Shown here: piece by piece, positions 1 to 9,489 of the stretch
How positions within the stretch are numbered: position 1 is the first letter of the stretch
How the letters are laid out: each line of letters begins with the position of its first letter
NCBI GenBank assembly: GCA_030386875.1
Contig: CM059559.1
Location: 2,663,177 to 2,727,176 of the forward strand
Source: Morinoia aosen
Lineage: Eukaryota; Arthropoda; Malacostraca; Amphipoda; Talitridae
Length of the DNA: 64,000 bases
Direction of reading: 5' to 3'
Translations under genes and position numbers: made by a program
Notes under the pieces: model-generated
Databases searched by the model: none
What the model was told of the DNA's origin: nothing
The model's input: the letters and a program-made list of their open reading frames with translations, nothing else

Positions 1-2748
1 TTTGAGTCGGTGCTTTAATTCAAGCAAATATTGCTGAGTGTTGAGATCGGTTTCTTCGGAAGTCTCGGTAGTCCAGTATTCTTTCAATAGGGTTAAAGGT
101 CCTCGAACTCGATGGCCGTAGATTAGTTCGAACGGTGAATAACCAGTGGCAGATTGAGGCGCGTCACGATAGGCGAAGAGCAAGGAAGGTAAATATAGAT
201 CCCAGTCTTTGGGTTGTTCGGCCGCTAGTTTCCGTAGCATCATTTTTAGAGTGCCGTTAAACCTTTCCACTATGCCATTTGATTGGGCATGATACAGTGG
301 AGTTTTGTGATGTTGAATTCCCATTTTCTTTAGAAATTCTTCGAAGCACTCGGCCGTAAATTGCGTTCCGTTGTCGGTGGTCATGGTTCTCGGGTATCCG
401 GTCCGAGTACAGATTTCATTGAGCGCGTCTGCAATAGTGACGGCGTCAATATGTTGCAAAGCCTTAGCGTCTGCATATCGGGTAGCCTGATCAACTACCG
501 TTAGGATGTATCGATTGCCGCGACTGGAAGAAGGTTGAATGGGTCCTATGATATCTACACTTAGTGCAGCGAAAGGAGTTCCAGCCAAGGCTGGTTTTGC
601 GAGCGGGGCTTTAGGGGGTCGAGCTGGAGCGTGAATTTGGCACGTATGGCACGAGTGGCAATACCGGATGACGTCTCTGCTTTGATAAGGCCAGCAAAAG
701 TCACGTTCGATTCTTTGCAGGGTTTTCTTTTGTGAGTAGTGACCTGCTAAGGGATTATCGTGGCCCAGTTCCATGATTTGTTCCCGCAGCTCCAATGGTG
801 CGACGAGTTGGAAGGTTGATTGGCCATCTCGGAGGGTCTTCCGATAGAGAACTTCTTGATGAAGCTCGTACGTAGTGATTCCGCCATTTCTCTGGTGCTC
901 TTCAGTTTTGTTTTCGGCCTTTTTGAAAAGAGGTTGTAAGGTGGCGCAGTTTCGCTGTAGTTTAATTAACTCTTCCTTGTTGGTTTGCGGCTGTTCTGGT
1001 TCCTTAGATTTTCCATTTTCTTCTCTCTTTGCGCTCGCTCTGGTAGTGACATGAGAGGTTTCAATTATGATAGGAGGCGTGGGCTCTTCTTCAAAGGATG
1101 TGGTTCCCGGCACACGTCCTAGGATTACTTCGGTTGCAGGGTTATCCATCACTACAACTGTGATGTTGCCTCGATAATATGGGCAGTCAAGTTTGACGTT
1201 GGCTAGTGGCGCTTCGAAAGTTTGGCTGTTAGCTAACTTGATGGTGATTTTGTTTTTGGATATATTTTGTTCGGGCACTAGGGCTTTCTTCACAAACACG
1301 GCTGTGGCTCCTCCATCCAGTAATATTTCTACTGGTTTGTTATTGAGTTTGCCCTGACACTTTTTCAATTTACCTAGTAATAGCCCGGTTGTATCCGCAG
1401 CATGATTGCATTCAACGGGTGGCAGGGTATATCCTGGGGACTCCTCTTCGATATAATTGATGTGGGCAGTAGGTTGGGCCGCACCTCCTTCATTTCGGGA
1501 AGAGGTATTTTGCTGAGATTGCGGGTTAAGTACTTGGCACTCTGCGCTAGAATGAGTTGGATTTCCTCCATGGTGATTACAGAAGAATGTTCTCCAGTGG
1601 ATTGGCGGACGGTTAAAGTAGTTGGGTCTGCCTTCTACGTGAGCTGGTCCAGTTGTCCTTGGCCTATGCTGGAAATTCTGATTCTGAGGCGGTGCAGGTC
1701 GATACTGGAGATTTCGGTTCTGAGGAGGTCGATAGTTGAAATTTTGGTTCTGAGGAGGTGAAGGTCGATAATTTCCGGTTGTGGTGTTAGAAAATCGATT
1801 CACTTGAGAACTTCTGGAAGGTTTTCCCATTGAAGATTCTTGACCTTCGTTTTTGTTACTCGACAGGCGGTTCTCACAGAGTTTCTGGAGAGTTGTATTT
1901 GGTCGGGCTTGTAGAAATTTGTCCCCTTGTTCAGCTAGAGTCGCTAAGGTGTTACCGCTTCTGTCCTTGAGTTGAGTAGCAAGGTGAGACGGTAGACTGG
2001 AGTAGACCCTATCCATAAGCATGAAATTTTTCAGTTGGTCGTAGTTTTCTTCTACTTGGCTTCCGGTGAGCCATGCGTTAAGCGCTTGTTCCAATCTCCG
2101 GATGTATCGACTCATGTTGTCTCCTTCCTCAGGCTTCAGTTCATAGTAGTTACTGCGCAGTTTAGCGGGGGTTATCTTGTGGGACTCCAGCAGTAAATTT
2201 TTGATTTCCCTAAATTGGTAGCGGTCGACAGCGGCCAATGTCTGGATGAGTCTTCTTTCCTTAGCCGTTACTAGATTTTCTAGTGCGAGAACAGCCTCAA
2301 ATTCCGTGTATTCGAGTGCGTTGCTGTGACTCTCGAAACGCTGCATGAATTCTTGGATCCCCTCTTGTTCAGGGTTAAAAGCAGCGATGTCGGGTATTTT
2401 GACCCGTCTGGCTTCTGGTGCCCTTGGTTGGTTGAGTTGTTGGAGCTGGATTTCATGCTCTCGTTCTCTTTCTCTCTCTCGTTCTCTTTCTCGTTCTCGT
2501 TCTCTTTCTCGTTCTCGTTCTTCTCTTTCTAGTGCTCGTTCTCGTTCTTCTCTTTCTAGTGCTCGTTCTCGTTCTTCTCTTTCTAGTGCTCGTTCTTCTC
2601 TTTCTCTTTCTCTTTCTCGTTCTCTTTCTCGTTCTTCAGCTTCCTCCAGAATTCTTATTCTTTGAAGGAAGGTTTCACGGTAGTCTGGTTGCTCCGGAGT
2701 GAGGCCTAGGGCAGTCATGTACTCTCGGGCACGTTGAACGCAATCCAT
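1..2748 (-). CDS. Ty3-like retrotransposon Gag-protease-integrase polyprotein (Gmr1-like order), cut by window edge
   Basis: The frame is open from an ATG at 2748 to base 1 (916 codons) with no stop, so the end lies outside the window. Domains in order: a short N-terminal helix; a Glu/Arg-rich charged stretch of about 70 residues (2440-2640); a capsid-like region; a Pro/Gln/Asn-rich region; a Cys/His knuckle of C-x2-H...H-x4-C type (near 1580-1625); an aspartic protease with motif LLDGGA (near 1309-1329); a Lys/Glu-rich linker; an integrase HHCC zinc domain (near 640-745); and a DDE core with VDIIGPI, TTDNGTQF and SNGIVERFN (near 550, 375 and 270). No reverse transcriptase or RNase H lies between protease and integrase, unlike ordinary Ty3/gypsy. 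This is the order known from the Gmr1 group, where RT follows integrase. An internal deletion is the alternative. The intact frame suggests a young copy. Confidence 0.85.
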   Translation of the reverse strand, partial: MDCVQRAREYMTALGLTPEQPDYRETFLQRIRILEEAEEREREREREREREERALEREERERALEREERERALEREEREREREREREREREREREREHEIQLQQLNQPRAPEARRVKIPDIAAFNPEQEGIQEFMQRFESHSNALEYTEFEAVLALENLVTAKERRLIQTLAAVDRYQFREIKNLLLESHKITPAKLRSNYYELKPEEGDNMSRYIRRLEQALNAWLTGSQVEENYDQLKNFMLMDRVYSSLPSHLATQLKDRSGNTLATLAEQGDKFLQARPNTTLQKLCENRLSSNKNEGQESSMGKPSRSSQVNRFSNTTTGNYRPSPPQNQNFNYRPPQNRNLQYRPAPPQNQNFQHRPRTTGPAHVEGRPNYFNRPPIHWRTFFCNHHGGNPTHSSAECQVLNPQSQQNTSSRNEGGAAQPTAHINYIEEESPGYTLPPVECNHAADTTGLLLGKLKKCQGKLNNKPVEILLDGGATAVFVKKALVPEQNISKNKITIKLANSQTFEAPLANVKLDCPYYRGNITVVVMDNPATEVILGRVPGTTSFEEEPTPPIIIETSHVTTRASAKREENGKSKEPEQPQTNKEELIKLQRNCATLQPLFKKAENKTEEHQRNGGITTYELHQEVLYRKTLRDGQSTFQLVAPLELREQIMELGHDNPLAGHYSQKKTLQRIERDFCWPYQSRDVIRYCHSCHTCQIHAPARPPKAPLAKPALAGTPFAALSVDIIGPIQPSSSRGNRYILTVVDQATRYADAKALQHIDAVTIADALNEICTRTGYPRTMTTDNGTQFTAECFEEFLKKMGIQHHKTPLYHAQSNGIVERFNGTLKMMLRKLAAEQPKDWDLYLPSLLFAYRDAPQSATGYSPFELIYGHRVRGPLTLLKEYWTTETSEETDLNTQQYLLELKHRLK

Positions 2749-2911
2749 TTTGAAATTTTTCTTTTGCTTCAGGAAGTCGAAGTTCCTTTATTTTTGTTAT
2801 TTTTCTTGGGTTTTCAGGATTCAAAGTCCTTCTTTATTTTCTTCTGCTTCAGGGAGTCAAGTCCTCCTGTTTTATTTTAGTTTTTCTTAGCTTTCAGGAT
2901 TCGTAGTCCTT
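2749..2911 (-). other. Untranslated leader between primer site and gag
   Basis: This leader contains three diverged copies of a ~50-bp unit built around the - strand motif GGACTxxGAATCCTGAA (near 2781, 2826 and 2890). It has no ORF of note. Confidence 0.5.
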
Positions 2912-2925
2912 CTGTTCGGGCGCCA
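2912..2925 (-). other. Primer binding site, tRNA-Lys type
   Basis: Read on the - strand, the site is TGGCGCCCGAACAG. It is the complement of the 3' end of tRNA-Lys, the same class of primer site used by lentiviruses and several Ty3 elements. It sits three bases inside the end of the LTR at 2929 and about 160 bases before the gag ATG, as expected for the 5' end of the - strand element at 1-2748. Confidence 0.8.
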
Positions 2926-3060
2926 CTTTGTTAAATAGTAGGTTGTGGCGTATCCACATTGGGCGCCAAATTGTTAGATATTTGGTTTTGGCAATATCCT
3001 CTTTGGGTGCCAAATTGTAGATAGTTGCAATTTTCGCTGGTCCTTCTTGGGAGCCAGAAT
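2912..3060 (-). repeat. Four diverged ~44-bp units each resembling an LTR end plus primer site
   Basis: The + strand motif GGGCGCCA or a close variant recurs at 2918, 2961, 3005 and 3049, spaced 43-44 bases apart. On the - strand each reads as TGGCGCCC-like and is preceded in the first two units by TAACA. Only the unit at 2912-2925 matches tRNA-Lys for 14 bases; the others have decayed (TGGCGCCCAAT, TGGCACCC, TGGCTCCC). Confidence 0.6.
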
Positions 3061-3516
3061 TTCAGAGTCTTCTTATCCCGGAAGGATCTTCCTGATATCT
3101 TCAGGGAAAATGGAAAGTCAGGTTTGGCGACTTAATTTATTAGTTGGGGCTTGCCCACAGGTTTTCAGGAGGCGAATTATTTTCCAGCAGTTGAAATTTA
3201 AGCCGATATAAAAATCAAGCTTTGAAGTTTTAGAGCCGAAGAATTTCTGGCTACGAGCTAATCAAGCTTTGAAGTTTTAGAGCCGAAGAATTCTGGCTAT
3301 GGAGTTCTTCGTTTTATATTCCATTCAAGTTTATTCCTTAATTTTACGATAGAGGTTTTTCCTCTCAAGTATTTCCCTTCTGAAATTTTGAGGATCGTGA
3401 TGGATGTAGGTTTCTCAAGTATCTGTGATACGAGTTTTCAGTTATGCGGGGAGGATTATTTTCCCTCCTATTAAATTACATAGGCACTAGTCGACATATT
3501 TGCTTCTGGCCTAACA
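2929..3516 (-). repeat. Putative 5' LTR of the - strand Gmr1-like element
   Basis: On the - strand the segment starts TGTTAGGCC at 3516 and ends TTTAACA at 2929, giving a 5-bp inverted terminal match (TGTTA/TAACA). It lies directly against the tRNA-Lys-type primer site. It contains a TATA-like TATAAAA (near 3313-3319) and an AATAAA about 175 bases further on, in the right order for a U3-R-U5 layout. The partner LTR is outside the window, so the right boundary rests on the terminal inverted match alone. The segment also holds a 37-bp tandem duplication near 3221-3300. Confidence 0.5.
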
Positions 3517-5531
3517 GTACTCTTTACGTACTATCTTCAAGCCGTCGCAAGGATGTTTTCTGTGTATTTTTCAAAGAAAAATAGGGGGGAGTGTCATGAC
3601 TTTCTCCGTCTTTAAGTCATTTGGGTTTTAGCTCGCCATTTAAATGTACCGTTTCTCATTTGACTGTTCCGAAATTTCCAGAGCAAATTCGTGATTTTGA
3701 AATGAGCGATTTTAGGTCAATAACTTAATTCTATCTGCGAAATTAATCGTTAATGTCACTAAATGTCGATAATATCTTTATTAAAAATAAGAATAAAAAA
3801 CTCCGAAACATATTTCAACGTTCTAGCTCTGTCCGCGTATGTATGATTAAATGCGGGAGTTCTCCGCCGTTACGTAAATTCATTTCAGCTGGTTGCGCAT
3901 TCTGGGGTTTTAACCGCGGATCTGGGTTTTTTATCTGTCTCCTGGGGTTTACAGTCATGAATTGTGTTGGCAAAACAATTAATTTCAAGGAGCTAAAATG
4001 ATTGTACTACTTGGTAACCTCGAAAACAATAGAAAAGTGTAAGAAAATTTATTCATTAACGCCCTTTTTGCCGATCTGGGTTTTTTCTTAATCGTATGCT
4101 GGGGTTTTGTGGCAACATTCTCTTGGCGTCTCTTGTGGCTTCAGTGCCCGCTTCTCACTTCAATCACTTGAGTCAAAGCTCTCCCGAGAGTAGTGTGTGA
4201 CATTCGTGCTCAGGCGCCCTTCTAATTCTCTTGTGCCTGCGCATTAAATGTGCGTTAATTCTTTTTTAAGTGATGATCGAACTTGATAAAATTATAGAAC
4301 TGAGGTGAAAGTGTGCCTTATATCTGTAAGAACGGTAGATAGCCATTCTACCTTTGCGTGTGTCAGGTTTTCAAATGTGTGCTTGCGGTAGCTTCAGAAT
4401 GTTTTCACTGTGCGTTTTGTCCTGTTCAAGTGATTTTTTATTTTCTCTGTAAGTTTTGACCACTGAGTCTCAAAACCATTTGTATGATCGAAAAAGTGCG
4501 TTATTTATTGAAGGGGCCGAGATGCTTTAATTTGCAGCATGATTAATTTGAAGGTCGTGTGCATATTACGAGTCTTCCATATGCAGTTGCCGCGTATTGC
4601 TGCGCCTCAAGCGCCATATAAAAAAATGGCCGACCTTGAGCCCTTTCGTGTCTTTGTAAAGTTAAGCCTAGTCTGGTTGTAAATCTCGTGTGCGTTTGAT
4701 AACAATTTAATGTGATTTCCTTTACTTTACAGGTAATGTAAAGCATAAAAAGTAGCTTAGGGTCAGTGTCGTAGCTGAGGTCTCGCAAATAAAGATGTAA
4801 GTAATTTTAAAAGATGTAAAGGTAGAATAATCGAGTAGTACTCACTCTGTTGTACCAGCAGCTAAGTTCTAGTAATAAATTCTGAGACGATTAGAAACTT
4901 CTTATTTAATTTTACTTTTGTTTTTCTCGCTGTGCTTCTTATTTTCGTGAAATCTGTGTTGTTCTCGAAACTGTTTATATCGCAGAGGCATTGATCGCCT
5001 TTGTGATCGTGATACTAGATTAAAGTAAACTTGAATACTTTCTTTGTGCAGCCGATCTAATTTAGTTGTAAACTTGAATACTTTCTTTGTGCCGCCGATC
5101 TAATTTAGTTGTAAACTTAATCGCTTTGTGCCTTCAAGCTGATTTATTTGTAGAACTAAGAATGTTCTTACCTTGTGCCGCCGAGCTAAGTTAGTAATGA
5201 ACTTAATTACTCTCTTTGTGCCTTCAAGCTGATTTATTTGTAGAACTAAGAATGTTCTTACCTTGTGCCGCCGAGCTAAGTTAGTAATGAACTTAATTAC
5301 TCTCTTTGTGCCTTCAAGCTGATTTATTTGTAGAACTAAGAATGTTCTTGCCTTGTGCCGCCGAGCTAACTTAGTAATAAACTTAATTACTCTCTTTGTG
5401 ACTTCAAGCTGATTTATTTGTAGAACTAAAAATAACCCTTGTTTACAGTGACGTATTCAACCGCGCCCAATACAACCTCCTTCTTCTTCCGGTGTTTTTC
5501 TTACCTGGCGAAGGGGAATAAGGGCGCGACA
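3517..5531 (+). mobile_element. 3' end of a + strand Ty3/gypsy-type element: internal tail, polypurine tract and 3' LTR
   Basis: A purine-rich tract ending AATAGGGGGGAG (3574-3591) runs straight into TGTCATGAC at 3592, the classic PPT/LTR junction. The LTR would end with GCGCGACA at 5531, giving a perfect TGTC/GACA inverted terminus and a length of 1940 bp. Immediately right of 5531 the BEL/Pao pol reading frame of the neighbouring element resumes (on the - strand), so this LTR appears to be inserted in BEL RNase H. Only about 75 bases of the internal region (3517-3591) remain before the - strand element begins, which suggests that the latter inserted here. The 5' part of this element is beyond the window. 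Confidence 0.55.
5027..5430 (+). repeat. Tandem repeat inside the LTR: 90-bp unit derived from ~44-bp half units
   Basis: CCTTCAAGCT recurs at 5131, 5221 and 5311, with a variant at 5401: exactly 90 bases apart, about 3.3 copies. Left of that, two shorter units of about 43 bases (starting near 5027 and 5070) share the GTGCxGCCGAxCTAA core, suggesting that the 90-bp unit grew from paired half units. The array is near the end of the 3592-5531 LTR. Confidence 0.8.
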
Positions 5532-7592
5532 GCGATCCTCTTGGACGCCATAAATACAGGTACCAAAGGCGCTAGCACTAGCATCACAAAATACAACAAG
5601 TTGGGTAGTTTTAGTCTCAGCCAAAGTCATCCTAGGAAACTCGTAATCCCTCAATTCCGAAAACTCCAGACAACATATCTGCCATTCATTACATAAGTCT
5701 TCCGGAACATTCTGATCCCAACCTAGCCTCAAGGGCGTCAATTTTCTCAAAATGAGCTTACCTCGCACAGAAAAGGGCAACAAAATTCCCATGGGGTCGT
5801 AAATAGACGCTACTTCAGAAAGAATTTTTCTTCGTGTTTTACATGAAGAGTCCAACCTTTTTACAGACAGAGAAAGAAGATCAGTAGAAGAGTTATAGTC
5901 GTACCCTAGCACTCTGGAGTGCACTTCGGCACTACATAGAGCAGGGTCAATTTGGGAAAGAAGTTCAGAATTATTGGACTTCCATTTGCGTAACGGAAAC
6001 TCACTCTCCTCAAATGCACTATTGGCGCTTCGAAATGTGCTAAGCGCTAGTTCAGGACTTTCAGTAGTGAACACTAAATTATCGACGTACAGCTTATTCG
6101 CCTTAACGTCTCTAACTGTCAAATCAGTAATAGTTTGAGCGTGCAATTTGAGCAGATAGTTAAGAATATAAGGTGATGCAACAAACCCGAACAACAGAGT
6201 TGTGTAACGGTAATACAGAAATTTGCCATCCTTGAAAAGGATGAAGCTAAACTGATTGCGGTCAAAATCACAAGCAAGTTTCACCTGCAAGAAAGCTTTA
6301 AAAATGTCAGAAAGAACCACTACGGTATTTGCACGGAAATAGACCAAAAGTCCTAACAAATTATTCATCAGATTAGGACCCACATAAGAGGCTTCGTTCA
6401 GACTGGGTAAACCACCGACCTTTAAAGAGCAATTAAACACAGGACGAATTTTAGAAGTTTCTACATGTGTACGTATTACAGGCCTATGCGGGATCCATTT
6501 GTGAGCTCGCACATCTATCTTTTTGACGGAAATGGGTTCAATGATGCCCAATTCAAGCTGCTCAAGGAATACGTCATTATAGGCCTGTTCAATCCCTTTT
6601 AGGGCATTATCAGTCGCTACTTTACGAGCAAGATATCTTGCTAATACGAAATTGTTAGGCATTCTAGCCAAAAGTTGGCGATTCCAGGGCAACTGGACAG
6701 AATATTTACCTGTTTCAAGTTTAACACTATCTTTAAAATCTTCCAATTCCTTATCATTCTCTTCCTCCTTCGAGGGTGTACCAATAAGCTCAAGGTCAAG
6801 CAGCTGATCAAGTCCAGTCTGAACTACGCACTGCTCAGAAACGTCTAATAATGATGTACATACTTTAGGAGTTTCAAAGAAATTATTTAAAATGTTACGG
6901 TAACGATTTTCGTTTAACTTACATTTGGCAATTTTCCTTTTAGTTTTCGTGTTAGATTCATTGTCAGAAGCCAAAGAAGGCTTACATAATTTAACATTGA
7001 TATTTCTTTCAACGGAAGTTTTAAGATCATTAGTTAGCTTCTTAGTTTTAGAAGCAACAAAAGAAGATAAAGAGGAGTTGTAACATTTTAACTCCCCAAA
7101 GGGTAGAAACCCTTTAGAAATGCGCATGGCCTTATAGCCATTTACGTGCTGTAACTCCAGAACTTTAAAAGCTTGAAGAGCATCTACACCCAAAATTCTG
7201 CGAATTTGGATGCTATCATTTATAACTTCTGGATAGGAAGTCGACATAGGAAGTTTAGTTTTTAAAATTTCGAGTTTAACCTTCAAATCTCTCATACCCA
7301 TCTGGAGGTTTAAATTTCTCATAGCGAAAACATCAAGCTCATGCTTCTCACTGTCCGGAAGCACGAGCTCAATACTAATTTGCTTACCAATTTAAGGAAC
7401 AGAAGCACCTACTGTGTTAATAGTTAGCTCCTGCAAGTCAACATCAGAATAGTCGGAACTTATGGTCTCCAAATCAATAAGCGACGACTGACTGCCGCTA
7501 TCAATTAGAAAATTAACACGCTTAGTTACCCACCATACTTGGTGGTAAGAGCAACAAGAGGGCACATCCTTAGACGTGCCTTTAACCGTCAT
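5532..7592 (-). pseudogene. BEL/Pao retrotransposon pol (protease, reverse transcriptase, start of RNase H), interrupted
   Basis: One frame runs from 7592 leftwards: an aspartic protease segment with motif LIDSGSQSS, then an in-frame TAA at 7392-7394, then an open stretch to the LTR. RT signatures are of BEL/Pao type: a PVFNCS-like start, SLNEASYVGPNLMNNL, DIFKAFLQVKL and the catalytic YVDN box (D-N instead of the usual D-D). RNase H begins with VVFCDASASAFGT and breaks off at 5532, where the + strand LTR starts; the frame then runs on into LTR sequence to a stop at 5457. The rest of RNase H and the integrase are not in the window, presumably left of it. The frame starts with an ATG that overlaps the gag stop (ATGA, 7589-7592). 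Confidence 0.85.
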
Positions 7593-8866
7593 GAGGGGGT
7601 TGCAACAAAGGCACTGGATTCAATAAATTTAGGACACAAAGGGCTAACATGATTGTTAGCTTTAGACAAAGAACACAGGAACGGGAGACCCATTACTTTG
7701 GAGGGACACGCACTTGACAAATGCTTACTACTTAAACAGGTAGAACATAATTTTAATTCACCAGCCCGTTTCACACGCTTTTCGTGCGAATTAAATCGCC
7801 TGCATGCAAACGAAGCGTGGTTAGCTTGGTTACAGAATCGACATACCTTAACATCGGGCGTCTTATTAAGTTTAGGTAAATATGGTGTTTTGTCCCTCAC
7901 CTCAGTCCGGGTCACCAGTTCTGTTTCCTTACTACGGAATACATGAGACGGTTTGGATTTACTTTTGGTTTCGAGAAGAGAAAGCACTTTATGAGCATTC
8001 TCAAACATCTCCAATGAAAAGAAACTCGCTTTAAAATAGCGAAGGAGTTCCAATAGGAAAAATTCAGGAAGTTTAGTTTTAATTACAGCAGAAAACAGTA
8101 GGTTATCCGATTTCTCATTAGAGAAATCCAAGCCCAACTTGGAAAGCTCAAGAAGGCGAAATTTAACCCTAGAGAGGAAAGAATTTATTTCGGATAGACT
8201 CTGAACACTGGGACAGCTCAGGATCTCATTAAGAGCTAATGAGATTAATTTGTCAGCGTTAAGAAAATCTTGCTTAAGTAATGCCCAAGCCGATAGAAAA
8301 CTAGTTTCTTCGTTAGGAAGTCCCTCTATAAGACTGAGAGCTCTTCCTTGAAGTTGATTTTTGAGGAAGATAAACTTTTGTTTCTCACTCATGTTAGGAT
8401 AAGCCTGAAGGGCATTAGAAAAGGACTCTTGAAAGTGAAGGAAGTTGAAAGGGCATCCCTCATTGTCACTGAATTTTTTCAGTGTCAACTGAGGTGCTCT
8501 AAAGATATTCAAGGGAACATCAGAAGTAGAAACCTTAGACACAGAAGGTTCACCGGTAGCACTAGAGTTTAGCACCGGGGAAGTGGAAATGAGTTTTTTA
8601 AGTTCTACAATAAGTTCTATGACCTGAACCTCATACTCCGACCTCCTAACCAGCTCCTCCTCAGAAACCTCACTAATATCTGAAGGAATAGTAAAGGACA
8701 GAATTCGAAAGGACTGTAACAGCCCACTCAATTGAGGAACAGCTTCAATAAGAAAGGCCGGATTACAGTTAAGAGAAAGAGCTTTTTTTCTAAGAGATGT
8801 AATGTCACACTTTATGCCCCGCAATTTAATGCTTAAGGCTAAGGCAGTACACTTTTCCGTTTCCAT
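7589..8866 (-). CDS. BEL/Pao retrotransposon Gag
   Basis: 425 aa. The N-terminal half is a helical, Leu/Ser/Glu-rich capsid-like region with the KKFSDNEGCPFNFLHFQESF type of segment common in BEL/Pao Gag (DUF1759-like position). The C-terminal part has a run of Cys/His knuckles: CRFCNQANHASFAC, then CSTCLSSKHLSSAC, then a less regular CSLSKANNHVSPLC. It ends in TGA, which overlaps the ATG of the pol frame on the same strand. Canonical BEL elements usually have a single gag-pol frame, so the frame change is probably a mutation. Confidence 0.8.
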   Translation of the reverse strand: METEKCTALALSIKLRGIKCDITSLRKKALSLNCNPAFLIEAVPQLSGLLQSFRILSFTIPSDISEVSEEELVRRSEYEVQVIELIVELKKLISTSPVLNSSATGEPSVSKVSTSDVPLNIFRAPQLTLKKFSDNEGCPFNFLHFQESFSNALQAYPNMSEKQKFIFLKNQLQGRALSLIEGLPNEETSFLSAWALLKQDFLNADKLISLALNEILSCPSVQSLSEINSFLSRVKFRLLELSKLGLDFSNEKSDNLLFSAVIKTKLPEFFLLELLRYFKASFFSLEMFENAHKVLSLLETKSKSKPSHVFRSKETELVTRTEVRDKTPYLPKLNKTPDVKVCRFCNQANHASFACRRFNSHEKRVKRAGELKLCSTCLSSKHLSSACPSKVMGLPFLCSLSKANNHVSPLCPKFIESSAFVATPS

Positions 8867-9489
8867 AATTAAATAATCAAATTTCTATTTCAAGGCTTAT
8901 TAGAAAAAAGTTCAGCTAACCAGAGTCACGTCTACACTTTAAAGTGGACAAGTTATATCCCAACAAAAGACATGGAAAATTAATAATGAAAAAGAAAGAC
9001 ACAAAAAAAGTACATTTTCCCCACCACTTACTTTCACTTTCACAACATCTCTATTTTTAAAGTTTACACTCAAATTGAGTTAAAGAATATTTTCATATAT
9101 AAATGAGAGAACCTAATAAAAGTTAGACGAGGCTCAAAAAGGCCAGAACCTGTAAAAACGTAAGGGTCTTAAGCAATTAACACAACAAGGAACCTCGCCT
9201 AAAATACAACACAGGTTGCTCTCGACTTACACCTTAGGAGACTGAAAATCGGCCCTCGCTACACCGGACAGCGGCGCTAAGACGCAATTAAAAATTGACA
9301 CGATAAATTTCCTCTTATTTTTTTGAAAAGAAAAGAAAAAGAATTCAAGATGAAAATAGATACCAGGATTTAACCTGCCGAATTCCAGCCAAGCTCTACC
9401 ATTAACTAGATGGCGCTGAGATCAAGCCGGCTTAATTGCCGTTTAGGCAAAACTGCGCGAAAGCAGCACGGCTTAGAACATTTTAGTTC
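8867..9489 (-). other. Probable 5' leader (and possibly LTR) of the BEL/Pao element, left part
   Basis: This is non-coding sequence upstream of the BEL gag on its own strand. It ends at GTTC, the 4-bp target site of the CsRn1-like insertion, and resumes at 18904. I could not identify the LTR boundary or a convincing primer site. Confidence 0.4.

Noticed and set aside
2345-2665. + strand ORF rich in Ser/Arg dipeptides, like an SR splicing factor
   Set aside because: It is the antisense of the Glu/Arg-rich stretch of the - strand Gag frame, which extends 916 codons.
2929-5531. One 2.6-kb LTR for the - strand element
   Set aside because: The + strand PPT/TGTC junction at 3592 and the TGTTA/TAACA match at 3516/2929 fit two separate LTRs better.
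5457-5531. C-terminal end of BEL pol as read in the ORF
   Set aside because: Beyond 5532 the frame reads into LTR sequence, so these residues are not BEL RNase H.
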